From: Chelydra serpentina
Lineage: Eukaryota; Chordata; Testudines; Chelydridae
Assembly (NCBI GenBank): GCA_037349315.1
Contig: JBAIAC010000018.1
Span: 3,658,001 to 3,722,000 of the forward strand
Length of the DNA stretch: 64,000 nt
Reading direction: 5' to 3'
Shown here one piece after another: positions 48,637 through 59,850 of the stretch. Each line of letters begins with the position of its first letter. Position 1 is the first letter of the stretch. The position numbers were made by a program, and so were the translations under genes. Under the pieces are notes generated by a model. That model was given only the letters and a program-made list of their open reading frames with translations, had not been told where the DNA came from and did no database searches.

Positions 48637-48898
48637 GAATCCAGGTCTCCCTCCTCCCAGGTGAGTGTACTAACTACCAAGCTCTAAGGTATTCTGGGGG
48701 TGGGCTGTCTCTCTCTCCTGTTGAAGTTGTTCCAACTTGTGTACATAACTAAAGCTGAACACCTTCAACAGGAGAGACTAAGAGAGAACCGACCCAGGAT
48801 TCCCCAGCCTGGTGGTTACTGGGCTCACATCACTTCTCCAGGGCAGGGATTTCAACCTTAATCTCCTACATCTCAGGTGAATGCCCTAACCACTAGTC
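48637..48898. repeat. tRNA-related repeat pair with central inverted repeat
   Basis: GAATCCAGGTCTCCCTCCTC followed by TGAGTGTACTAACTACCAAG, and TCAACCTTAATCTCCTACAT followed by TGAATGCCCTAACCACTAGT, resemble two reversed tRNA T-arm and anticodon regions in the same direction. Between them, 48712-48732 and 48757-48777 are inverted at 20 of 21 positions. Probably an old SINE-derived repeat. Confidence 0.5.
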
Positions 48899-49171
48899 TA
48901 TTAGGTATAAGGAGGAATTGCCGTCCACCTACTATTTTGTGAATGGCAATCCCCTGTGAATTTAGCCTGAACTTTCAACTATTGTGTCAAATTTGCAACT
49001 AGCTTTGGTTGACCCAAAACTGCAAATAAAACTATAGGTCTGAAAAACTTTGCCCAGCTCTAGTTGTAGATGGAGAGGAAGCACATTACTGAGTAGGCAA
49101 GAGACTGCTCATTCTGGGGCACTGATAAGCCCTTGCTTACTTTACATAATGCTCAGGGCCCTTGAATGTAA

Positions 49172-49458
49172 GGGTGTTTCTAGACAAACAGTTTGTCGTG
49201 CACTAACTGGGGTGTAAATCTACCCTACCCTCGCCTGCCACTCATAAAGTGCCCACGTGGACCATGCTGCCACCCACTAAAAGTTGCTTTCTTCAAATTG
49301 ACCTACTCTGCTCAGAAATAGGAGTAGTAGGTCAGTGCACACTAGTGAACTTTTGTTCCATGGTAGCAAGCTCCACATAGGCAGTTGTGCAGCACACTAG
49401 TGCACGGTAGATTTACACACTGGCTTGCCCTATGCTAACAGTTCATTTAGACAAGCCC
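49172..49458. mobile_element. PIF/Harbinger-like MITE
   Basis: Left GGGTGTTTCTAGACAAACAG and the right end inverts to GGGCTTGTCTAAATGAACTG. The interior has GTGTAAATCTACCCTACCC mirrored by GGTAGATTTACACACTGG. Flanks are TAA and TCA. Confidence 0.75.
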
Positions 49459-49610
49459 TCAGATGAAAACTGAAGGAAATTCAGGAAAGAGCAGTAAATG
49501 GTTGAAGAAATATGGAGAGAGCTAAAATTCATGTAGCCTGTCCACTGTCAAAAGTACTTGAGGGATAGAAGCCAAGGAGGGAGAGGAATTTAGGGTAGAC
49601 CAGTGAGTTA

Positions 49611-49846
49611 GGCTCAGTCTGCACTACATACTTACTTGAAAAATCCACCCCCCTGAGAGACCTGGTTATACCAACTGTCACCTCCCATGTAGACTGTGCT
49701 ATTTCAGTGGGAGAGCTTCTCCTGCCGATGTAGTTACTGCCTCTCGTGAAGGTAGAGTTAAGCCAATGGTTGATCTGTCGGCTTAGGGCATCTTCACCAG
49801 ATGTGGCACAGTTGCACTGATGTAAATTTGTAGTGTAGACCTACCC
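49611..49846. mobile_element. PIF/Harbinger-like MITE with TTA duplication
   Basis: A TTA triplet flanks both ends (49608-49610 and 49847-49849). Ends GGCTCAGTCTGCACTACA and the inverse of GGGTAGGTCTACACTACA. The interior has the family's GGGAGAGCTTCTCCTGCCGA block. Confidence 0.85.
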
Positions 49847-50919
49847 TTACAAGTAGGAGTAATGGTAGAAACTGTGAGCAATGGAAACTTTAGGCTGAAT
49901 ATTGCGCATGGGGGAGGGGGGAAGGGAGGGTGTTAGACTGTGGCATAGTTTCCAAGGAAAAGGAGTAAAAATCATTACACAAGTCGTTTGAAACTAGACT
50001 GGGCAAAGTATTCAAGAATATACTATAGGGAACAATCCCACATTGACAGGGAGGATGAAAACGATAGCAGGTATTTTCCATCTCTATTTTCTATTTTGCT
50101 TTTTTGTCTTTTCAATAACTTCCTATTATGTATTTCAGTCTCTAATTCATTTGCTATTTCATGAATGCTGCCTGTCTATTTTTATCTATTTGAAGGAGGA
50201 GACATTGGCCTGATTCTGATCCCACTGGTGGGAAATAAATGATTAAAGTATTCACTAACCTTTTTTTTTTTTCCTGATTAATCAGTACAAATCATTGAGG
50301 CAAATCTGATCCACTACCACTGATTATACACTTGATCTAGAAAGAGTCATCTATCTAGGAAAATTATTGTTTTTAAACACACAATACAGAGATGAGGAGA
50401 GACCAAATTTGCGAGAGAGGAATGGATTGCATGTTGCAAAATGAATAGGGTACCCGGTAGACTATATAAACTTTAAGAAAGCAAAACAAACATTTAGCTT
50501 TTGTTGTGACGTTTTTGATTTGTTTAAAAAAAACTGCATTGAATACATTTTCTATAATGTAACTTTTGAAGTAGGTCCTAAATCAAGAACTTTTTTCTGT
50601 TAAATTTGGACTTGGAACACGTTTTAGAGCAATATTATCACTTCTGGGAAAATTGGCATTATGTTGGATTTTTTTTTTTAAATGGCCTCCCTATTAAATA
50701 CTTGTTTTAGTCTTTTAGGAATCAAACAGTGGCTAAATCTGAAATTTGATGCATGATTTTGTTTTGCACATGAGAGAGTTCTCTGAACACCCCTGTTTGG
50801 CAAAGACTAGATCTTTACTGCACATCATGAAGTCAGTCTCTGTTGAGGGGCCAAAGAAAAATTTGCTGATGGGGGGGCTGGTTTCAGCAATGATTGGCCT
50901 CAGCAGGTGATGGATTACG

Positions 50920-50988
50920 ATCTCTCTCTCTCTCCGTCTGTCTGTGTGTGTGTGTGTGTGTGTCTCTCTCTCTCTCTCTCTCTCTCCA
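50920..50988. repeat. Compound (TC)n(TG)n(TC)n microsatellite
   Basis: Seven TC units, then ten TG units, then about twelve TC units, ending in CCAG. The pyrimidine-rich end could act as a cryptic acceptor, but no exon-like frame follows. Confidence 0.95.
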
Positions 50989-53047
50989 GTCCCAGATTAA
51001 ATGAGCTATCCAGACTATATGTGGTGTTCTAAGTCTAAGTGGCGGGACATTTTCACTTTTCTGTTTCAGATCCTTTCTGCAGTTTGTGAACAGTATGCTT
51101 TTTATTAAACAGAATATGTAATGTGAAATATAACTTGGTTTTACAGTGGCAATTCAGATTTGGTGGAAACCTGCTCTGTATTGTAACTATAGCACTGAAA
51201 CTAATAACCCAAGGATTCAGAGAGAGATTTATGGAAGTTAGCTGTACCTAGCTTGATCTGTTCTTTCAATTCCATATCCTTTCTTCCATGCATTAACACA
51301 TGGTGTGGGTGCGATTGCACTTATAAAAGCAACCCTCTAAAAACAAAACAAAAACATTACACAGCTTGTGATAGGGTTTACTTCCTCCTAAGATCTTTCA
51401 GTTTTTGAATTGTTTTCTGTTTCCCTTGCCAATCGGCTCTATTGTATAACTGATAATTAGTCTTCTGTAATGTACCTATAAAATAGGTACGTGCTGGTTT
51501 GACCCTGTATTTAGGGTTGAGAGCTGTACATAGACGGCTATAGCACTTCAAAATCTACAAGTGAAAAGTGCTATACAAACTGTAAGAATTATGTATCTCT
51601 ATTAATGAGATGGCCAAACACTCATACGTGTGTCTCAATCTCCCTTCCCCTGCAAAAAGTCATCATTTGTAATGGGCACATTTAGGGAAGGAAGACTCCT
51701 GTCTGTCACCACCTGTTTAAGGCTGGGGATTAGTAATGCTTTTCAGCAGGTTTTGGGTGAGGAGCTAGAGTGTGTCAGTGCTGGCTAGGATGGGCAGGAA
51801 GCTGTGTTTAATTTTGTCTGATAAGTGTATAACCAGTGTGGTCATACTTCTCTTCACACATAATGGGCTCTTCAGCCAATATTTTATTGTAACTTAGGTT
51901 CTTACTATACTGTGCAGTTAGTGGAGGCGTGTGAGCAAAAGGTTTGTCTACCAGCAATTTCTTGATGAATTATAGCTCCCCTCTTGGCTATTGATGCAAA
52001 ATTAGTTTCTGTACAAATAGCAATTCAGCTGCATATAATAATTTCAAAACATTGTTGGAACAAGCAAGTTTTCTTTATCCCTTGTCTGCTTTTCCCCCAT
52101 CCACTGCCGCTCAATATTCTATCTTTCACTCTGTGTTTCCTTTTAGTTTGAACTGAGGAAAAAAATAGTTGTGCTGGCCTGCAGTTTTTTGGGATAGTTG
52201 ACTCCGAATCTGATTAGGTGGTACATCTCCCTTAATCCCTCTATCAACAAAATGTGTTGGTACAGTACCATGATACCAGCACACAGTGTACATATTTTTT
52301 AAAAATGCTTCCAGTGTGTATGTTAAGTGCTGTTGGTATTACAGCACTTCTAGCCCCAGACATCTTGGTATTTAAAATACTGGCTTTCTTGACCCATTGC
52401 AGGTGTTAAACCTTACAATTTCCACATGTTTTTAAAAAATTAAATTCCTGAGGGGTTTCCCTTTTTGAAAAAGCTTGTATTGTTTTTATGAATCAGGCAG
52501 AGTCTTGAGTGTCAACACAGACTTTTTTTTAAAAATGCAAGTAATTGTCTTCTTGTACAGTATCCTACCTCTTTTTAAGTAATCACCCACGGTCTACAAA
52601 TTGAGGATTCTCAAACATAGACCTCTTCTTGATAGCAGTTGTTTGGTGGGCATCTCTTCTCTCAATCACAGATGTGTACCTCACTTCCCCTCCCCTTTGG
52701 ATTCTGAAACGGAAGTTGCTCCCTGATTTCTAAGAATGGGTGTCTTCCAGTCTGAAATTCCTTTCTCTGTGAAACAGATATCTCTAGGTATGCCAGACAG
52801 TGGTAAATATGACAATAGTCCCCTTTATTTGATCAGAAAGACAGGATTCAGTTCTATAACAAATAACCTTATACGGAGAGGTGGTGCCCTCATGTAAGAG
52901 GTGTGTGCCTATACCATCTATGTAATGTGTGTTTATGAATAAAAAATGTAGCTAGATATGCATATAACTTTGTGTCCTTTATATTCAAAGAATGCTAACA
53001 TGACCCATAGAAGAATGCTACTTACTCATTGCATTTGTTAATTGCAG

Positions 53048-53199
53048 TTAAATGATGGTGGCAAGGCAGCTAGAGCCCAGGTGGGGATAGGTGATGTGGT
53101 TCTCACCATTGATGGAACAAGTACAGACGGGATGACTCATCTGGAAGCACAAAACAAGATCAAGGCCTGTACAGGCAACTTGAACATGAATCTGCAAAG
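53048..53199 (+). CDS. PDLIM5: PDLIM5 (ENH), second coding exon, PDZ domain residues 33-82
   Basis: The exon completes the PDZ domain begun at 1583. It reads LNDGGKAARAQVGIGDVVLT, then IDGTSTDGMTHLEAQNKIKA and CTGNLNMNLQ, followed by two bases (AG) of a split Arg codon. GGKAA, IGDVVL.IDG and MTHLEAQNKIK are signature blocks of the Enigma-family PDZ. The acceptor is TTAATTGCAG with a short pyrimidine tract, and the donor is AAAG followed by GTGAGG, leaving a phase-2 intron. Its phase-0 start matches the phase-0 end of the preceding exon, so the reading frame is continuous across the 51-kb intron. Compared with the human protein as I remember it, the differences are scattered substitutions with no gap and no stop, as expected for a functional sauropsid ortholog. 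The next exon lies beyond the window. Confidence 0.96.
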
Positions 53200-53394
53200 G
53201 TGAGGTTTTTTTTTCTTCAGTATCTACTGTTTTAAGAATGAACACCTCTAAATCACTTGGCTAAATACATGCATTTACTGGCTATAATTGAAGGATAATG
53301 GTATTGTAGGCCTGGATGTATTCATTGCATCTAGAAAATGGGTCGATACAAATGTGAGCAGATGGCTGCCTTTCCTAACCTGTGGTCGGACGTA

Positions 53395-53824
53395 CAGTAG
53401 AACCTCAGAGTTACAAACACCAGAGTTATTAAATGACCGCTTAACCACACACCTCATTTGGAACCAGAAGTACAAAATTGGCGGCAGCAGCAGCGACACC
53501 CTCCTGTCTCCTCCCCCCCCCCCCCCCAATAAAACCCCAAATACAGTACAATACTGTGTTAAATGTAAACTACTAAAAAAATAAAGGGAAAGTTTGAAAA
53601 AAAGACACGGTAAGCAAATTGTTTCTGTGCTTGTTTCATTTAAATTAAGATGCTTAAAAGCAGTCTTTTTCTACTGCATAGTAAAGTTTCAAAGCTGTAT
53701 TAAATCAGTGCTCAACTGTAAACTTATGAAAGCACAACCATAACGTTTTGTTCAGAGTTGCAAACATTCCATCGTTCCGAACAACCTCCATTCCTGGGGT
53801 GTTCATAACTCTGACGTCCTATTG
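53395..53824. mobile_element. Tigger/pogo-like Tc1-mariner element, 430 bp
   Basis: TA flanks both ends (53393-53394 and 53825-53826). The 27-bp ends match at 22 positions; the left starts CAGTAGAACCTCAGAGTTAC and the right inverts to CAATAGGACGTCAGAGTTAT. A poly-C run lies at 53512-53527. No transposase frame. It starts 195 bp after the second PDLIM5 exon. Confidence 0.88.
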
Positions 53825-55341
53825 TAGTTGTCATGTGAGGTAAGTTGAAACTCTCCCGCTCCTTGGAGCTTTGGTTTTGTTGATAATATCTAACTGTATG
53901 GGATATGAGCTGAACTTTTGTTTTCCCAGGCTTGCAGCTCTTCCCTCCTGACTGCTCAGCCCATATCCTAGATTATCTTTTTTCTCAAGCCTTCTCTTCC
54001 TCCCTTATGTCTGGCTGGGAGAAAAAGCTGCTTGTTTCAGCAGTTCTGTTTACACCTTAGCTTTCCCCCTAAAACTCCACTGGTGCTAGCAGCAACAATG
54101 AGACACATGTGTCTCCTAGAAGATCTGCCGTGAGTAGGGTTAGGTGAGTAGTAGTTAAAACATCAGAGGGCAGCCAACACACTTGGACCCACAATTATTA
54201 ACACTAGTAAAGAATTTTAGGGGGGGAAGAAAAGTGTAGAAAACGCCTTTGAGTCAGCAGAACATTTCCCAGCTTGATCAGCATCTGCAAATGATGTTTC
54301 AGGCAAACAGTGCCAGCCTGTTACAGATGGTTTCTCAGATGTTTGCAATCTTATGTTTATATTGTGAGTCTGTACCAATGAGCATTCAAGTAAAAAGCTT
54401 TCTGAACAAGCTGCCGTTGGAAGGCTGTTAATCCTGTGCAGTAATGTAATCTTTTAAAAAGATAAAGCCTTTTTAAGGGAAATAGTCCAGTCTTGCTCTT
54501 TTTAAACAAGTACTCAGGGCAGGCTATGAAGAAGTGACAGCTGATAAAACAATGTTATTCATGTGGGATCTGAAGCTGTTTTGCTTGAGAAGTTGATGGC
54601 CAGGGCAAACAGTAAGAACAAGGGGTAAAGTAAAGATAACCAGAGGCTATATAAGTGGATTTGGGGACTAATACTCACTGTTTTGTATTTCTTGGATTAT
54701 ACACTTAATTTCAGTTGAAGGAGAAGGTTTTTCTTGAGGGAAAGCTCAGGACTCTAGCAGAGTCTGGATCCCTTTCCAGAAATTTTGCAGGAGTAGCAAA
54801 AGAATGGGGGGCGGAGGGGATGTGTTTGAAATGTGCATGTTTGCATTGTCATATCACACAGAATTTTTATGATTTTATCACTACATATTGTTTCTCTTTG
54901 TCAGTCTCCATTAGGCATCCTGAATTCTTATGTCATTCTGATGCATCATGTGTCAGGTAGAAGCAGATTCTGATGCTTAGGACACTGCGATGGTTTCTCT
55001 CCTGTTTTTTCATAGTTCCTGTTTTGCATCTCTGCTAGTCAGTCCCTGAAACCTATTCCTACTCTGTCATGCCTGCAATAAGCTGTGTTTCGAAGTGAAG
55101 TTCTCAGAAGCTATCTATTAATGATGTATCCAAGGAGTAGATCAGAGGCAGTACTGGTGACACAGAAATCTCCCTAAATGTTTCTCTGTTCCCAGATGTC
55201 TATAGTATTGCTGCAATCACTGATAATCAGCCTGGATTCACTAATTTCAGTGGCCTTTCTGGAAGCTAAAGCTCAGGCTAGCCTCTCCACTCCTAAGATA
55301 AAGAGGCCTAAGGGAATTCCCAAAACTATGCTACTGTTTTG

Positions 55342-55447
55342 ACATTCACAGCCATCCTGTCACATATACTAAAATTGAAACGTTACAGAGACCATTAGCA
55401 TGGCCTCTGCGCAAGGATGACACGCAAATTTGTGAAGCGTTCCATAA
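55342..55447 (+). pseudogene. U6 spliceosomal snRNA pseudogene
   Basis: From 55361 the sequence follows U6 closely: CACATATACTAAAATTGAAA, then ACAGAG with CATTAGCATGGCC, GCGCAAGGATGACACGCAAA and TTGTGAAGCGTTCCATA. The ACAGAGA box and AGC of the catalytic region are recognisable. The first ~19 bases do not match the U6 5' stem-loop, there is no T run at the 3' end for Pol III termination, and I see no TATA/PSE promoter at the usual spacing. It is therefore a retroposed or truncated copy. The start coordinate is inferred from U6 length. Confidence 0.9.
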
Positions 55448-55521
55448 CTGGAATCAAACTATATTTTGCACCAGGGGAGGTTTTCTTGCTTATGCCACTG
55501 ATGCTTTGGCTTGCATTTCAT

Positions 55522-55762
55522 TAGAACATAAGAATGGCCAAACTGGGTCAGACCAAAGGTCCATCTGGTCCAGTATCTTGTCTTCAAACAGTGGCCAATG
55601 CCAGGTGCCCCAGAGGGAATGAACAGAACAGGTAATTATCAAGTGATCCATCCGCTGTCATCCATTCACAGCTTCTGGCAAATAGAGGTTAGGGACACCA
55701 TCCCTGCCCATCCTGGCTAATAGCCATTGATGGACCTATCCTCCATGAATGTATCTAGTTTG
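55522..55762 (-). mobile_element. L2/CR1-like LINE 3' end, minus strand
   Basis: From AGAACATAAGAATGGCCAAA through CCAGTGGCC-like and GGTGCCCCAGAGGGAATGAA blocks, it matches the 3' part of 39339-40225 in the same orientation and stops at the same side. Only about 240 bp is present, a 5'-truncated insertion. Confidence 0.85.
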
Positions 55763-56300
55763 CTCATTCTGAGATTAACAATAGCTGGGTTGTCTGCTGA
55801 TGCAGGTTGATATAATCCTTCTAAATCTTAAAATAATTGAAGTTGGGAAGCCTTCCAAACATGCAACTGCTTGTACTCTCTAGATAACTTACTGTCTGTG
55901 TAATCCACCCAACAAAGTGGAATGTTTCCTCGGGGCTGGCAATCTTCAAAAGTTACCTTAGTCCTGGTGTTGCTGTTTTTAATTTGAATGCTAAAATATT
56001 GGGCAACTCTCAAAAACCCAGACTCCGTTCCTGCTCTTAAGAGTGTATAATTTTAAATGTCTAAATCTGCACAGAGAATTGATGTGTGGAGTCCTATTTG
56101 AAATAATTCGGGTTGTGCTTGGAAGCAGGGGTGTGATTCTTAGTGCAGGGTTGGGGTCTGTATTTTATAAAACAATGAGGTAAGGCTTATAAACAGAGCA
56201 GAGATGGGGGAGAGACAGCATGGTAACTCCTAAAACACATCACTTGTGCTGTTAACATTTTTCCACACCCTCATAGGCAAGATGGAAGACGTAAGGTATC

Positions 56301-56302
<2 letters not shown>

Positions 56303-56334
<32 letters not shown>
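56303..56334. repeat. (TG)n microsatellite
   Basis: About 16 uninterrupted TG units. Confidence 0.97.
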
Positions 56335-56337
<3 letters not shown>

Positions 56338-58715
56338 TAACTCGGGGGAGAGAAGTTAGGAGGAATTGAATGACGCAAGGGAGGTGGCTTTCCCAACTGA
56401 TAGGGAAGGACATTTTATGGATGGTGGTTCATTGATCCTTTTTAATGCTGTTGAAATCATGGTGGCTTTGTGATATGCAGAAAGGGATGCCAGGCAAAGG
56501 AGATCCTTTATTTACTAGACTATGAAACTTGATGCTTTTTTAGAAAATATTGTTTCCGTTTATTTCTGTTGTCAGAAATACATCTGCTGCTGTTTGACTA
56601 CCATAACAAAACTTTGAGTTGTTATTACAATTGTGTGGTGCATGTTTCTTAGGTTAGACATGCTTAAATGAAAAATCAAGTCTTTTTCTATTGAACTGTA
56701 GACTTAGTAATGCACATAAATAATGAAATTTAATATAATATGTGTATTCTGAAGCACTCTCTATGTGCGAGACACTATCTGTGCATACAGGAAGACAGAG
56801 TTCATGTACAGAGAATGTGTAGTGTAAGGCCTTGTCCTGCAATGGGATCTGCTAGCATGGACTCTGAAGTCAGTGGGACTGGGGTCCATGATGGTGGGAG
56901 GAGGCCTTAGGAAAATGCAACCTTCAAATACAGGTTATTAATGTCTCTCTCTCATTTGGACTTTCTTCAAGTCCTGAGATATTTAACAACTTCTTATTTA
57001 ATGCTTACTTTAAATGCACAGTTAGTGTTCATTATGTTCTCTGGAAAACCAGTTCAATTGGCATTTTGCATTCAAACGTTTGCACAAGAGTATGTCTCTA
57101 TAGGGAAACTAAATTATTTTATTTTTCAGACTAAAATAATGCCATATATTGGTCAAATGTGTAATTGTTTGCTATCCTACGAAGGGATTAGAATTACAAG
57201 TATCACCGTTAAAAAGGGATCCTTTCCTGGAGGCTTCCTAAGTACAGCTGTATAAATTCATACTTGCCAGACGTGCAGAGTAGCAAGTCTCTAATATTAT
57301 TAAAAGCATTTTCGGGTACATATTTTTTTAACATATATTAAGAGGCATGTCCCATAAGGGCATATTTCCAGTAGTTTTCATTAGGGGCTATAATTTTGTT
57401 TTTGCTGATTCCTCATGTAGTAAGTGGCTTAAATAACTGGCTTTTATAGAACTTGCAGTTCTGTTCCTCACATCTTTTATTTTGTTAGTGAAATGCCTTT
57501 TGTAAGTTCTGAAAATATCCTTTTATAGGGTGTGTCCTTTCGTCACCGTCCTCTCAAAGACTTTGTAGCTCTTTTGCTCCCCGATATTTTATTTTTCAGT
57601 CAAAGTACTTTCTTGGTTCCCATGAAGGCAGATGGAAAACAGATGTTGGCTTTTTTAATGTATTTCCAGCTTGAGTAAATAATTATGTAAGCTACTGAAG
57701 TGTATAGCTAGTCAGAATTTCTATTTTAAATGTGTTTGGGGGGGAATATTCCTGCAAAATCATTTCTCCATGTTTTTACAGTTCTCAAAAATCAGAAGGG
57801 TAAAGAACTTGGATTTTACCGTTACATGAGGTCATATCCGTCAAATTTCTGGAAAAAAATTACTCCATTACTATTAATAGAAGCGCACAGGCATTGAAAA
57901 GAGACTACTATATAGTACTCTGTGGTCCAGTAAGGTGTAGTGTTCTGAAGTAGCAAGTATCCACCAATGCTGCACACCAAAAAAGTCTCTGCAGTTTTGC
58001 AATTTTATTTTGATCAGATGCTGACATGACTTCTTGGATGAGTTTCCTTTAACTATAAAATAGTGCTTAAGGATGGAAGTTTCAAAAGTACTCCCTTTGG
58101 CTTCAGTGGCAATACAGTTAGTCCACCAGTGAACGCTTGTGAAAATCCCACGTTAAATCCCTAGAACGGTTATCTTGATGTCTGTTCTGGTTCGGGGGGA
58201 GGAGGGGCAAGGGGAACTGATTCCATACACAAAGATTAAGGCACCATTAGTAAAAAACAAACTCCTTTTATATAAGTCCTGCCTGCTGAGTCCCTGATTT
58301 TATAAACACTTATGCATGTGAATAGTCCTGTTGAAAATATTTCCAGTCAAGAAAATATACAGAATTTTGAAGTGGTGTCCCTCCTCCCAATGTGTTTTGT
58401 ATGTGTGATTTTCCAGAATCTGCTTACCAGCTCGTTGTCCAAGTGAACAAGATCAGTTCAGTTCTGTATGCCTTTTTGTTTTTCACTTGAAGAGCCACAA
58501 GCAACGAAATCAGGCTGTGTGGTGTTTGCCTTTGAGCACAGCTTGTCCGTAAGCTCCTGTTAGCAGCTCCCTCACTGGTTCATACAAAAAGAATGCCAGG
58601 ACAGTCTGATTTTAGAGATTCTGAGCAGCCACAGCTCCCATTGATGAGGCCCAGTTATTATTTTATCCCGATTATCTGTTTAACCCATCCTCCACTGTGT
58701 TAAGTCTGCACTTAG

Positions 58716-58795
58716 AATGTAAGCTCCTCAGGCCAGGCACGGTGTCCGATAGCTCTCCGGTGAGGTGCCTACCTCACTTTTGGGTTAATTAAACT
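58716..58795 (+). mobile_element. L2-type LINE tail fragment
   Basis: GTAAGCTCCTCAGGCCAGGC followed by ACGGTGTCC resembles the LINE tail found at 8450 and 17600. Short and diverged. Confidence 0.45.
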
Positions 58796-59509
58796 ATTAA
58801 AGTAACATTTAATGATGAAACTTAGTTTTAACTGTGTGCTGCTCTCATGGTGAGGCTGGAACCTTGTTCTGACTGGGCTTCTGAGACGCGAGCTCTCAGA
58901 TTGATAGTTGCGCAAGTCTGGATTTGTCCTTGAAGACATGGCTCCAGTGTTGCCAGTCTCAAGTATTGAGAAATCATGAATAAGGCTTCAGAAAGGCACG
59001 ATTTTTTTTAATCCATCTTTATATTTGCTTTCTGGTTTCCGAGCCTTTATTGTGCGCTTGCTTCATGTTTTCAAGCCTTTTTCCCCATAACCAATCGAAA
59101 CTAGAATTTTCTTTCTTGCTTTTTTTAAAAAAAATTGATATTCTCAAGAGGTCTAATTCCAGGAATTGGACTTTTAAGAGAAACACCAGCTATCACATGC
59201 CTCATGATAAAACTGGAAATTGACAGTACTGGGACTTTTTCCTACTGGACTCCTCGGCTTTGATATTTTCAGGTTCTTTATGTAACCAAGGCAAAGCAAG
59301 AGAACATTATTCTAATCCTGCCATGCCTAAGAAAAAGGCCTATTGTTACAGCATCTTTGGCACCAGCAGTCACAGCTAAAATGGTTGTTCTCCATCTGGC
59401 CAGTCCAGTGATTTGAACTATGATGTATAAGGAAACAATTCCAATTCCATCGCATTTCAGATAGGGTCCTTTGCTGCCGAGTAAGACCTTATCAGTACTC
59501 TGAATTTGT

Positions 59510-59647
59510 TTCAAGTATCAGAGGGGTAGCCGTGTTAGTCTGGATCTGTAGAAGCGACAAAGGGTCCTGTGGCACCTTATAGACTAAGGTGCCACAGGAC
59601 CCAATACCTCTGTTAGTCTATAAGGTGCCACAGGACCCTTTGTCGCT
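59510..59647. mobile_element. SINE fragment with self-inverted copy, flanked by an 11-bp duplication
   Basis: The left part is a turtle-type SINE head (GAGGGGTAGCCGTGTTAGTC, GGTCCTGTGGCACCTTATAG). It is followed at once by an inverted copy of its own last 38 bases: 59550-59587 is the exact reverse complement of 59613-59650, with 25 bases between that repeat part of the arm again. TCTGAATTTGT flanks the whole unit at 59499-59509 and 59648-59658. Confidence 0.88.
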
Positions 59648-59679
59648 TCTGAATTTGTCATTGTTGTTGTTTGTCCCAT

Positions 59680-59850
59680 TCTGCTAGGCAAAAGCACAAT
59701 AAGACATTTCTTGCCCAGAAAAGTTTACAATCTAAATAAATGATAAAGACAAGGGCTGGGAGAGAGGAAGTGGTATCCCCAATTTACAGATGGGGAACTG
59801 AGGCCCAGCGAGACTAACTTGTCCAAGGTTGCACAAGATTATCTGCTCTT
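59680..59850 (-). mobile_element. MIR-like SINE/L2 tail, minus strand
   Basis: CAATTTACAGATGGGGAACT, GAGGCCCAGCGAGACTAACT and CCAAGGTTGCACAAG are the reverse of the MIR core region. AGTTTACAATCTAAATAAAT ahead of it is the reversed LINE-like tail. Confidence 0.72.

Larger units (their letters stand above)
1679..53047 (+). other. PDLIM5: PDLIM5 intron between the two PDZ exons (51.4 kb)
   Basis: Bounded by a GTGAGC donor and a TTGCAG acceptor, both phase 0. Most recognisable content is transposon-derived and listed separately. Stretches in which I see no gene, RNA or clear repeat include about 3.0-4.5, 4.8-5.9, 6.1-8.2, 11.7-15.2, 20.1-21.1, 23.0-24.5, 24.8-27.4, 30.1-32.1, 33.0-34.3, 35.5-38.9, 41.2-42.3, 42.6-44.0, 44.4-45.4, 47.3-48.6 and 49.9-53.0 kb. 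They are mostly AT-rich with scattered short frames. Any regulatory elements in them cannot be identified from one sequence. Confidence 0.85.
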
